Shown here piece after piece: positions 34,123 through 41,616 of a stretch of 64,000 bases of DNA (position 1 is the first letter of the stretch; the number at the start of each line of letters is the position of its first letter). The translations under genes and the position numbers were made by a program. Source of the stretch: Propionicimonas sp020161015 (GTDB taxonomy: Bacteria; Actinomycetota; Actinomycetes; Propionibacteriales; Propionibacteriaceae); contig NZ_CAXWGX010000029.1 in assembly GCF_964266745.1 (NCBI RefSeq), forward strand, positions 169,666-233,665, written 5' to 3'. Below the pieces are notes generated by a model. That model saw only the letters and a list, made by a program, of their open reading frames with translations, did not search any database and was not told where the DNA came from.

Positions 34123-34752
34123 TCAGATGAGCCGGTAGCCGAGTTCCTGCTGCGCGACCCGGCCGACGATCGCGCGCAGGGTGGGTTCGGCGAGCGGTCT
34201 GGAGAAGTCGGGAGCGGCCGGGAGACTAGTCCGAGCAGGGTTCCACAGCACGACGTTGGTGCCGCCGGTCATCGTGGACGGTGCCCACAGGCCATCGAGG
34301 TCGGGCCAAGTGGCGCGGATCTGTCGCGCCCAGGCCCGGCAGGTGCTCTTGGGTGCGGTGGCGAGGGCGAACGCGGCGCCGTTGCGCAGTGCCCAGCCCC
34401 CGGTCAGGTCGAGCAGTCGCAGGTCGCGGGTCGGTGTCCAGGCAGTGGCCTGGGGTCCGAAGCTTCGGGAGTCGATGGCCCGGGTGGCCTGGAAGATCTC
34501 GGCCAGCGCGGTGGCCAGGCTGGTAGCGGTGTACAGCACCCCTTCGACCGACGGTGCGGCGGGTTCGGGTTGCGGGTCGTAGCGCATGGTCGGTATCGGG
34601 CCGAACCTTCGCACCTGATTCCACGGGAGGACGTGTGAGCCCTGAGTGCGATGGATCCGCCACAGCAGCGGCCGCACGATGAGGATGTCGCCCGGCTCGT
34701 GAACGAGGTCCGAGGGCGGGGTGCGCGGAACCTTCGGGCGGGGTGGGTTCAC
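34123..34752 (-). CDS. RES-domain toxin (NAD-degrading type)
   Basis: About 209 residues. RPLLWRIHRTQGSHVLPWNQ, RFGPI, then GVLYTATSLATALAEIFQ: the Arg, Tyr and Glu of the RES active site are in the expected order. RES toxins split or phosphorolyse NAD and are held by an Xre-type antitoxin. The GTG at 34752 is preferred because it overlaps the antitoxin stop (GTGA), although another GTG lies one codon upstream. In this element the pair probably secures maintenance of the ICE. Confidence 0.78.
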   Translation of the reverse strand: MNPPRPKVPRTPPSDLVHEPGDILIVRPLLWRIHRTQGSHVLPWNQVRRFGPIPTMRYDPQPEPAAPSVEGVLYTATSLATALAEIFQATRAIDSRSFGPQATAWTPTRDLRLLDLTGGWALRNGAAFALATAPKSTCRAWARQIRATWPDLDGLWAPSTMTGGTNVVLWNPARTSLPAAPDFSRPLAEPTLRAIVGRVAQQELGYRLI

Positions 34753-35342
34753 CACAGGCCGAGACCGGCGACCAGTTCGGCGACCGGTGCCGGCTCACCG
34801 CCACCGGCCAGATGGGCGACAGGGGTGCGGTCCTCCAACTCCGGCTGCGGAGTGCCCATGAACCCGGCCACCGACTCCGGCGACAACTCGGCCGGGATCG
34901 CCGCCACAACCACGTCCAAGCCGGGCAGGCTGCGCCCGTCCAGGGTGAACTGCCAACGCGGCAGCCGTCTGCCCCGGCCGAACCGGAAGCTCCACAGGCT
35001 GCCCGTCGACAGTCGCTGCGAGACCCGGCTGCGGTCTACGCCCAGCAGCAGCGCGGCCTCGGCAATCCCGAGACTGCCCGCCACCAACTCAGTCATCCGG
35101 GCAACCTCGGCCCGGCGGGCGTCCTGAATCAGAACAGCAGGGTCGGTGCCGAGAACCTCAACGGCGGCCGGGCCGGCATGCTCGCGCAGGAACGCCACCT
35201 CGGCGGCGCTCAAAGGCGCTGCGGCCGGGTCGGTGACGCGGGACAGGTCCGCGTCGAGTTCGGCTAGGAACTCCGCACCGCTGATTCCGACGTTGTGCCG
35301 GGCCAGTACGTCATCCAGGCTCACCTCAACACCCATGCTCAT
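34749..35342 (-). CDS. Antitoxin of the RES pair (helix-turn-helix)
   Basis: 197 residues. A helix-turn-helix near residues 82-112 (SLGIAEAALLLGVDRSRVSQRL) and a C-terminal toxin-binding region (RRLPRWQF, LPGLDVVVAAIP), the layout of Xre/DUF2384-like RES antitoxins. It precedes and overlaps the toxin gene by 4 bp. The ATG has no clear ribosome site, and AT-rich TATACTATC lies at its 5' edge, which could be a promoter and autoregulatory site. A start at 35336 is also possible. Confidence 0.75.
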   Translation of the reverse strand: MSMGVEVSLDDVLARHNVGISGAEFLAELDADLSRVTDPAAAPLSAAEVAFLREHAGPAAVEVLGTDPAVLIQDARRAEVARMTELVAGSLGIAEAALLLGVDRSRVSQRLSTGSLWSFRFGRGRRLPRWQFTLDGRSLPGLDVVVAAIPAELSPESVAGFMGTPQPELEDRTPVAHLAGGGEPAPVAELVAGLGLW

Positions 35343-35455
35343 ATACTATCACTCTCGTTAGACTACGTGAGTTGGTGATCTTTGGCCTGACTCCAAGGGG
35401 TCCCGCCAGTTCGGCGGGAATCCGTCACTTGCTCGGCGAGCGCGGCGCGCCCGGC

Positions 35456-36562
35456 TCAGATCCCCAGACCCATGGTTCCGATGCCCCGTTCCAGCGGGAT
35501 CGGTCTGCGCGCCTCTTCCTGAGCCCCCGGACTCGGTGTGGGCCTGAAGATCTCCCACACCTCAGCCTCGGCCGAGCGCGTGGCCGCCTTTGGTGCGACA
35601 GCTATGGTGACGCCGAGGTCTTCGGCGACGGCGTCGACCAGCCGGGTCTCGAGGTCGGCGGGCCTGGTGTGCGCCAGGATCGTGTCGGCCGTGGCGATCA
35701 CCCGAGCCCCGGTCTCGGCGACAACGGCCTCGATGCCGTGCTCCGGTGTGGCGGCCTGGGCGGCCCAGCCGGCGACGTAGTTGAACGTGTACTGGCTTGT
35801 GTCCAGGTGGTGCGCGGCCGCGACCACGTACGCGACCGACTCCGCTTCGACCTCTCTTCGTCCGCGACAGGCGCCGGCGTACGGCTCTCCCGGCTCTGGC
35901 CGGATCAGCACGTGCGCCAACTCATGGATGAGTGACTTCGTCGATTGGGCCTCGTCCACATCCGCCCGGACCCGGACCTCCCGGCCCGTGTAGTCGGTCA
36001 ACCCGTTCGCGCCGCCACAATCGCCACGAGTCAGCCGGAAGCCTTCTGCTTCGACCACTTCGGCCAGCGAGTCCCACAGGCCCGGCGGAGCCTGACCGCG
36101 CAGCAGGGTCGGCTCGGGCGGGGTCTGGACGGGAGGATCGACCTGGCTCGCATCGAACACACTCACGGGCCGTACTCCGACCAACTGCCGAATGTACTGC
36201 TGCCGTCCCTCGCCGTCCCGGATCGATTCGCCCGTCGCGCGGTCGACCAGTTCGACCTTGCGGGTTACCGGGCCGAGGATCTTGATCGCTTTCTCCCCAC
36301 GCCGCACCTGATGGCCCATCGCCTGCCAGGCCCGGTAGCCGGCGATCATCGTCGCGTCCGGTTTCTGGAGCATCGTGAGCATGACGTTGTTGAAGCTGTA
36401 CCTGTGGAGCTTCGACGCCATGCTCAGCCAGCGCTGCCAGGCGTCCTTGTCGTCCAGGTTCGCGATGCCCTCCGCCAACTGCTCGTGCAGTTGCTCGACC
36501 GTCTCCCGACGGGCACGCTCGGCAGCCTCCCGCTGTGCTTCGGTCAGGTTCCGGCCAGCCAT
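35456..36562 (-). CDS. ArdC-like antirestriction protein with metallopeptidase domain
   Basis: 368 residues. The N-terminal 1-120 are ArdC-like, single-stranded-DNA-binding (LHRYSFNNVMLTMLQ, GYRAWQAMGHQVRRGEKAI). A zinc metallopeptidase domain has the motif HELAH near residue 211 and the later Glu in REVEAESVAYV. ArdC proteins enter recipients with the transferred strand and protect it from restriction. The C-terminus (336-341) carries WEIFRP, the ICE-wide motif, so this protein is also the best hint that the motif may mark exported or docked proteins. The ATG shares bases with the stop of the tiny gene upstream (TGATG). Confidence 0.88.
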   Translation of the reverse strand: MAGRNLTEAQREAAERARRETVEQLHEQLAEGIANLDDKDAWQRWLSMASKLHRYSFNNVMLTMLQKPDATMIAGYRAWQAMGHQVRRGEKAIKILGPVTRKVELVDRATGESIRDGEGRQQYIRQLVGVRPVSVFDASQVDPPVQTPPEPTLLRGQAPPGLWDSLAEVVEAEGFRLTRGDCGGANGLTDYTGREVRVRADVDEAQSTKSLIHELAHVLIRPEPGEPYAGACRGRREVEAESVAYVVAAAHHLDTSQYTFNYVAGWAAQAATPEHGIEAVVAETGARVIATADTILAHTRPADLETRLVDAVAEDLGVTIAVAPKAATRSAEAEVWEIFRPTPSPGAQEEARRPIPLERGIGTMGLGI

Positions 36563-36708
36563 CACAACTCCGCCCGCAGACGCCGGAACTCGGCGGCCAG
36601 CCGCTCGACCTCATCCGGGTCGGCACCGATCGCCTTGAGCCAGGCGATCTGCTCCAGCAGGTCGTACAGGACCAGAGGACGATCGCGGGTCGGCGCCGGC
36701 GCGCTCAC
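36562..36708 (-). CDS. 48-residue helical protein between integrase and ArdC
   Basis: Too short for routine gene calling, but well placed: its GTG overlaps the integrase stop (GTGA) and its stop overlaps the ArdC start (TGATG). The product is helical (LVLYDLLEQIAWL, DEVERLAAEFRRL). Close packing within a coupled operon is the main evidence. Function unknown; such small proteins near integrases can be regulators or leaders for coupling. Confidence 0.65.
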   Translation of the reverse strand: MSAPAPTRDRPLVLYDLLEQIAWLKAIGADPDEVERLAAEFRRLRAEL

Positions 36709-38153
36709 GATCTCTCCTTCTCTCGCCTCATTGGTTCTGAGGAGTCTCTCGGCGATGACGAGGTGGGCCGATCAATCGCCGCTGCGCTATCAGGTCGCGA
36801 TCGGCCTTCGCGCGGTCGGTGAGCAGAGTCATACGCCGCGACCACGTCTCTGCTCAGCCGGCCTCGGGCGGGCACATAGATACCGACGTTCATCGCCCAA
36901 CTGCGGATCGCTGCCGTTCGTTCCCGATCCGAACGCGTCCTCTGGCTGGCCGGCCGCGTCGGTTTCGGCGGTGCCAGGTCGGCGGGCTTGCCCTGCGGCT
37001 TGCGCGGCCGGTGGTCGATGAGGTCCATCTGTTCCGTCTGGTCGTCGGTGGCCTCGGCTGCCATCTCCGAGATCCGGTTGGCGAGGGACCGATCGCGGTG
37101 TGCAGCGACGTGCTGGTAGCGCAGCGCCATGTTGGGCGTGGTGTGCCCGATCCGGGCCTGCAACTCGGCGATGGTGGCGCCCTGCTGGGCGGCCATGGTC
37201 GCGCTGGTGTGGCGAAGGTCGTGGATGGTGAGCTTGGGCATCTTGATCGCCTTGCGTCCCTTGTAGTGCGCTTCTCGAAGGACGGAGTCGTTCAGGGGCG
37301 TGACGCCATCGCTGGCAGGGAACAGAAGCGCTTCGGGATCGCGTCGAGGCTGGGCGGCCATCCACGCCCGCAGGGCAGGGAGCAGATGCGGCGGGATGGC
37401 GACGTCACGGACTCCGGCCGCCGTCTTCGGGGGCTGGATGATCAGTTCGCCGACGAGCCGGACGATCGCCTGCCGCACGTGAACCACACCGCTCTTGACG
37501 TCGAGATCCTGGACGCGAAGTCCGCGCACCTCACCGGATCGCAGCCCGCACCAGCCAGCCAGCAGCAGCGGCACCCGGCGCGCTGCGGGGACCGCTTCGA
37601 GGTAGCGGGCCAGCTGGGTGGGCGTGAGGACCTTGATCTCGTGGACGGCGTGTTTGTTGCTCCCTCCCTTCACCCGGCACGGATTGCGGTCGATGATCCC
37701 CTCCTCGACCGCGTCCTTCATCAGCGACTTGAACAGGCCGTAGGCGTTCGCCTGCTGGGTTGGGCGCTCGGACATCGCCAGGTACCAGTCGGTGACCTCG
37801 ACAGCGCTGATGTGAAGGATCCGGTGGCTCCCGAAGACGGGCAGGATCTCCAGCCGCAGGAGCTTGTCGTACAAGGCGGCGGTCCCCGGACGAAGCCGAC
37901 GCCGTGACAGCGACTCACGTGCGAACTCCTCGAACCGGCCACCCTCGGCCACGACTCCCACAGGTGGCGTCCAGTCCCCCGAGCTGACCTTGCGAGCCTG
38001 GGCCGACAGCCAGGTCTCGGCGTCCATCCGGGACAGGAAGGTGACCGGCGCCGGGTACCGCTCGCCGTCGGGGCCGCGGTAACGCGCCCGGTACCGCCCG
38101 CTCGGCAACGGCGAGATCTCGCCGAACGTGCGCTTCTCCTGCCTTCGGGCCAT
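36705..38153 (-). CDS. int: Tyrosine integrase with Lsr2-like C-terminal domain
   Basis: 482 residues. Arm-binding and core-binding domains (about 1-165) precede the catalytic domain with Arg205 (GLRSGE), His311 and Arg314 (HDLRH), His337 (GH) and Tyr346 (RYQHVA), the complete tyrosine-recombinase set. After a charged linker, residues 411-446 (IRSWAMNVGIYVPARGRLSR, then DVVAAYDSAH) match the DNA-binding domain of Lsr2, including an ARGR motif that enters the minor groove. The gene lies 9 bp after the excisionase and faces away from the tRNA-Leu attachment site. It should integrate the element at the tRNA 3' end. Confidence 0.93.
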   Translation of the reverse strand: MARRQEKRTFGEISPLPSGRYRARYRGPDGERYPAPVTFLSRMDAETWLSAQARKVSSGDWTPPVGVVAEGGRFEEFARESLSRRRLRPGTAALYDKLLRLEILPVFGSHRILHISAVEVTDWYLAMSERPTQQANAYGLFKSLMKDAVEEGIIDRNPCRVKGGSNKHAVHEIKVLTPTQLARYLEAVPAARRVPLLLAGWCGLRSGEVRGLRVQDLDVKSGVVHVRQAIVRLVGELIIQPPKTAAGVRDVAIPPHLLPALRAWMAAQPRRDPEALLFPASDGVTPLNDSVLREAHYKGRKAIKMPKLTIHDLRHTSATMAAQQGATIAELQARIGHTTPNMALRYQHVAAHRDRSLANRISEMAAEATDDQTEQMDLIDHRPRKPQGKPADLAPPKPTRPASQRTRSDRERTAAIRSWAMNVGIYVPARGRLSRDVVAAYDSAHRPREGRSRPDSAAAIDRPTSSSPRDSSEPMRREKERS

Positions 38154-38162
38154 ATCCGTTCC

Positions 38163-38354
38163 TCAGACCGCGATCGGACGGCCATAGCGCGGCTTGAGCA
38201 GCCGGTCGACATCCTCGGGCCGCAGGCGCAGGATGCGCCTACCGGTCATGAACGCGGGCAACTCGCCGGTGGCGATCCTCCGACGCAACGTGTTGCGGCT
38301 GATCCCGGTCCGCTCGCACGCCTGGGCGATGGTCTCGTAACGCTGGGTGGGCAT
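38163..38354 (-). CDS. xis: Excisionase / MerR-like helix-turn-helix protein
   Basis: 63 residues forming one winged helix (YETIAQACERTGISRNTLRR, GELPAFMTGRRILRLRPEDV). The size and position directly upstream of the integrase are those of a Xis. GAGGAG precedes the ATG. Copy 3 of the promoter-like element ends 18 bp before the start, so excision would be switched on with transfer. The same family also includes simple repressors, so Xis is a strong but contextual call. Confidence 0.82.
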   Translation of the reverse strand: MPTQRYETIAQACERTGISRNTLRRRIATGELPAFMTGRRILRLRPEDVDRLLKPRYGRPIAV

Positions 38355-38372
38355 GGCTACTCCTCTCTGGCT

Positions 38373-38404
38373 CCTTAAGCCCTGCAATGCCGTCGATCCG
38401 GACA
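38373..38404 (-). promoter_or_regulatory. Bipartite promoter-like element, copy 3 (excisionase-integrase operon)
   Basis: Minus strand: TGTCCGGA, 15 bp, GGCTTAAGG. Blocks identical to copies 1 and 4. It ends 18 bp before the excisionase ATG, linking excision to the transfer and pilus operons. Confidence 0.75.
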
Positions 38405-38520
38405 GCGAGGCACCGAGAAACTTGAGAGAAGAGCGCCAGTCACACCCGAGGAGACCAGGGCCACCCCCAGGGTCGTGCGGGAATGGCTGTCCCCCCGCCA
38501 GGACCCCGGGGGTATCCGGC

Positions 38521-38544
38521 ATGAGAGAGGACATGAGAGAGGAC
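38521..38544. repeat. Tandem 12-bp repeat
   Basis: ATGAGAGAGGAC occurs twice with no gap, 44 bp before the first iteron. Likely a binding site for Int or Xis, by position only. Confidence 0.5.
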
Positions 38545-38587
38545 GCGCGGCCGATACCCCTTCGGGTATGCCATTCCGTACCATTTC

Positions 38588-38628
38588 CGTGGGGCATACG
38601 TGGGGCAGCGTGGGGCAAACGTGGGGCA
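38588..38628. repeat. Four-fold CGTGGGGCA iteron array
   Basis: Perfect 9-bp repeats begin at 38588, 38599, 38609 and 38620, so they are 11, 10 and 11 bp apart, one DNA turn each. All four therefore lie on the same face. Such phasing is typical of arm-type integrase or excisionase sites. Confidence 0.7.
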
Positions 38629-38736
38629 CGAAGAGCCCCCGATGGCACTTCCTGGGTACACCTGAGCAGAGCCAAATCGGCCCGAAACCGCTAGTCAGAT
38701 GCTGTTTGCCCTCATCAGGGGCACATGACCAATAAG

Positions 38737-38819
38737 TGCGCGAGAGAGGAGTTGAACCTCCACGTCCTTTCGGACACACGGACCTGAACCGTGCGCGTCT
38801 GCCATTCCGCCACTCGCGC
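38737..38819 (-). tRNA. leuT: tRNA-Leu (anticodon CAG)
   Basis: The minus strand folds into a class II tRNA: acceptor GCGCGAG with CTCGCGC, D-arm GTGGCGGAATGGCAG, anticodon stem CACGG/CCGTG around TTCAGGT (CAG), a long variable arm and a T-arm with GGTTCAACTCC. No CCA is encoded. Leu tRNA next to fhaA is also known from Mycobacterium near oriC. The conjugative element is inserted at its 3' end, leaving the tRNA whole. Confidence 0.93.
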
Positions 38820-39050
38820 CCGACTCCCTGAGGAGCCAGCCGGAAGAGGTTAGCACAGGTGCCGGGTCGGCTCCGAACCGCCGGCTGCCACCGGCCGCGG
38901 GGCCGGGAGCGTCGAATCATCCGTGCGGCACCCTCATCCCCGACTGGAGTCTGAGTGCCCAAGCGGGGCCGTCGCGTACGCTGGTCGTTCGGCGCTGGAT
39001 AGTCTTGAGCGCGCCGAGCCATCAGTCGACCATCACGGGAGGGGGAGCAG

Positions 39051-39764
39051 ATGGGGGTCTTCGACCGCGTCGAGAAGAAGCTCGAGAACGCCGTCAGCGG
39101 GGCCTTCGCGCGCGCCTTCAAGGGCGACGTCCAGCCCGTGGAGATCACTGCACGGCTGCAGCGGGAACTCGACTCCGAGGCCAAGCTCCTCAGCCGCGAC
39201 CGCAAGCTCGTGCCGAACGAGTTCACCATCGGGCTCTCCCAGCACGACTACGACCGCCTCACCCCCTACAGCAAGACCCTGAACGCCGAGATCGCGCCCC
39301 AGCTGCGTGACTACGCCGCCGAGTCCGGCTACATCTTCAACGGCCCGGTGATGATCGAGTACAGCCTCGACGCGAGCCTGCCGGTCGGCCGGTTCACCAT
39401 CACCTCCGCGGCCGTCGCGGGCGTGGACGCCGCGGAGGAGGCCACGCCCAGCGAGATCCGGGCGGCCAACCTGGTGATCGAGGTCAACGGGGTGCGCCAC
39501 CCGCTGACGCCGCCCGGCGTCACCATCGGCCGCGGCACGGACGCCGACCTGCGGATCAACGACCCGGGCGTCTCCCGCCTGCACGCCCGCATCGGCGTGG
39601 TGGGCACCGGGCGCGGCCAGCAGATCACCATCGAGGACCTCGGCTCCACCAACGGCATCACGGTGGACGGGCAGCGCACCCGCCAGGCCACCCTCACCCT
39701 CGGCAGCCGCATCGAGATCGGGTCCACCAGGCTGGCGATCGTGTCGCCGGTGTCCGATGCCTGA
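39051..39764 (+). CDS. fhaA: FHA-domain protein FhaA
   Basis: 237 residues. N-terminal DUF3662 domain (MGVFDRVEKKLENAVSGAFA, VEITARLQREL) and C-terminal FHA domain (TIGRGTDADLRINDPGVSRL, STNGITVDG). FhaA binds phosphothreonine on PknB targets such as MviN and helps regulate peptidoglycan synthesis. It is shorter than the mycobacterial protein because the long linker between domains is missing. First gene of the cluster, overlapping fhaB by 8 bp. Confidence 0.93.
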   Translation: MGVFDRVEKKLENAVSGAFARAFKGDVQPVEITARLQRELDSEAKLLSRDRKLVPNEFTIGLSQHDYDRLTPYSKTLNAEIAPQLRDYAAESGYIFNGPVMIEYSLDASLPVGRFTITSAAVAGVDAAEEATPSEIRAANLVIEVNGVRHPLTPPGVTIGRGTDADLRINDPGVSRLHARIGVVGTGRGQQITIEDLGSTNGITVDGQRTRQATLTLGSRIEIGSTRLAIVSPVSDA

Positions 39765-40239
39765 GCTCGTCGTCCTCGGCCTCAAGCTGGGGTTCCTCGC
39801 GCTGCTGTGGCTGTTCATCCTGTTCACCGGCAACGTGATCCGCACCGACATCTTCGGACGCAAGGTCACCGCCGCCGAGCTCGCGCAGTCCGCGCCTTCG
39901 GAGGCTCCGGAGGCGCGGACGCCGAAGATGTCCCGGCGCGCGCTCAAGGCGCTGCCCAGGACCCTCACCGTCACGCACGGGGCCCAGGCCGGCGTCCAGC
40001 TGCCGCTGGGCGAGGTGCTGCTGATCGGCCGCGCGTCCGACTGCCAGCTCCAGCTCGAGGACGACTACGTGTCCACCCGGCACGCCCGCCTCACGCGCAC
40101 CCCCACCGGCTACCAGGCCGAGGACCTGGGCTCCACCAACGGCACCTTCGTCAACAACCAGCGCATCAGCGCGCCCACCCCGTTCGGGGTCGGTGACGTG
40201 CTGCGCATCGGCCGCACCCTGATGAGCGTGGAGAAGTAG
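39757..40239 (+). CDS. fhaB: FHA-domain protein FhaB/FipA
   Basis: 160 residues. One N-terminal membrane helix (about 5-27), a linker, then an FHA domain (LLIGRASDCQLQLEDDYVST, HARL, GSTNGTFVNN). In Mycobacterium this protein links PknA/PknB signalling to cell division. It runs directly into the phosphatase gene with no gap. Confidence 0.92.
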   Translation: MPELVVLGLKLGFLALLWLFILFTGNVIRTDIFGRKVTAAELAQSAPSEAPEARTPKMSRRALKALPRTLTVTHGAQAGVQLPLGEVLLIGRASDCQLQLEDDYVSTRHARLTRTPTGYQAEDLGSTNGTFVNNQRISAPTPFGVGDVLRIGRTLMSVEK

Positions 40240-41616
40240 ATGCCCCTGGCGCTGCGCTTCGTCGCCCACTCCGAGGTCGGCCTGGTCCGCAAGAACAACC
40301 AGGACTCCGCCTACGTCTCCCCCACGATGCTCGTGGTGGCGGACGGGATGGGCGGCGCCGCCGCCGGCGACCTGGCCTCCGCGATCGCCGTCCGCGAGCT
40401 CAGGGCTGTGGACTCCGAACGCACCGGCGCGGACATGCTGGACGCGCTGGAGGAGGCCATCAACGCTGCCGGCGCGGCGATCAGTGAGCTCACCGAGGCC
40501 GACCCGCGGCTCGACGGCATGGGCAGCACCGTCTGCGGGGCCATGTTCGACGGCTCCCGGCTCGGCCTGGCCAACATCGGCGACTCCCGGGCCTACCGCT
40601 ACCGCGACGGCGAGTTCGTCCGGCTCACCCGCGACCACTCCTGGGTGCAGACGCTGGTCGACGAGGGCCGCATCACCGAGGCAGAGGCGCTGGAGCACCC
40701 GCACCGCTCGCTGATCCTGAGGGTCATCAACGGCCAGCCCAACCACCTGCCCGACCTCGAGCTGGTGGACGCCGTCGCGGGCGACCGCCTGATGATCTGC
40801 TCCGACGGCCTGTGCGGCTTCGTCACCGACGAGGTGATCGCCGCCCGCATGGACGGCGACCGCGAGGCCGTGCTGGCCTCGCTCGTCGACCTGGCCCTCC
40901 ACGAGGGCGGGCAGGACAACATCACGATCATCGTCGCCGACATCGTCGAGGGCGAACCGGAGGGCACGGCCCGTGTCCTGGGCGCCGCGGCGTCGCTCGA
41001 CCTGGACAATCCGCTGGAGACCACCGGCGAGCAGCCACCGGTGGCCCCCGCAGCGGGGCCGCGTCCCGGACCGGAGGACGTCGAGCTCATCCGCTACGCC
41101 CCGCTCGCCCGGCGGCGCGCGTCGTCCCGGGTGAAGCTGCTGCTCCTCGTGCTGCTGCCGCTGCTCGCCATCGGCGCGGGCGGCTGGGCGTGGTACTCCT
41201 ACGTCCAGCGCCAGTACTACCTCGGCGCGGACAAGGAGACGCTCGCCATCTTCCAGGGCGTCCCACAGCAGGTGTTCTCCGTGCCGCTGTCGCACGTGGT
41301 CGTGCCCGACACCACCCGCGTCGCCGACCTTCCGCTGTACTACCAGGAGCAGGTGCGCGGCACCCTTCCGGCCGAGTCGCTGGACGGGGCGAAGCAGACG
41401 CTGGACTTCCTGCGGGAGAAGGCCGCGGCCTGCATCAAGCAGCGCGAGGACCGCCAGAACCCCACCCCGAGCCCGACGCCGGCCACGACCTCCCCCTCGC
41501 CGTCGGTCACCAGCACGACCGGGACGCCCGCCGCGACCGGCACGCCGAACGGCAGCCCGTCCCCGACCCCGACACCGACCGCGCCGACCACCCCGGAAGC
41601 GCCCACGGAGTGCTGA
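40240..41616 (+). CDS. pstP: PP2C-type Ser/Thr protein phosphatase PstP
   Basis: 458 residues. A PP2C domain (about 1-240) with the metal-binding motifs RKNNQDS, VADGMGGAAAGD, NIGDSRAY and GGQDNITII. A membrane helix follows near 290-312, then an outer domain and a Thr/Pro/Ser tail. It removes phosphate from PknB and its targets. Its stop overlaps the rodA start by 1 bp. Confidence 0.94.
   Translation: MPLALRFVAHSEVGLVRKNNQDSAYVSPTMLVVADGMGGAAAGDLASAIAVRELRAVDSERTGADMLDALEEAINAAGAAISELTEADPRLDGMGSTVCGAMFDGSRLGLANIGDSRAYRYRDGEFVRLTRDHSWVQTLVDEGRITEAEALEHPHRSLILRVINGQPNHLPDLELVDAVAGDRLMICSDGLCGFVTDEVIAARMDGDREAVLASLVDLALHEGGQDNITIIVADIVEGEPEGTARVLGAAASLDLDNPLETTGEQPPVAPAAGPRPGPEDVELIRYAPLARRRASSRVKLLLLVLLPLLAIGAGGWAWYSYVQRQYYLGADKETLAIFQGVPQQVFSVPLSHVVVPDTTRVADLPLYYQEQVRGTLPAESLDGAKQTLDFLREKAAACIKQREDRQNPTPSPTPATTSPSPSVTSTTGTPAATGTPNGSPSPTPTPTAPTTPEAPTEC

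Larger units (their letters stand above)
38405..38736. other. Attachment-arm region between excisionase and tRNA-Leu
   Basis: 332 bp without a believable gene. It carries a tandem pair of ATGAGAGAGGAC (38521-38544), four CGTGGGGCA iterons (38588-38628), and an inverted repeat GGGGTATC (38509-38516) with GATACCCC (38553-38560). This is the usual composition of an integrase/excisionase arm region in an attP half. The right end of the element should lie near 38737. Confidence 0.65.

Noticed and set aside
38588..38628. The CGTGGGGCA repeats as a small CRISPR array
   Set aside because: The repeats are 9 bp with 1-2 bp between them and there are no spacers or cas genes; they fit recombinase arm sites.
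38375..39229. Minus-strand frame across the attachment region and tRNA-Leu
   Set aside because: It passes through the tRNA gene and the iterons and enters fhaA from the wrong side; not a credible protein.
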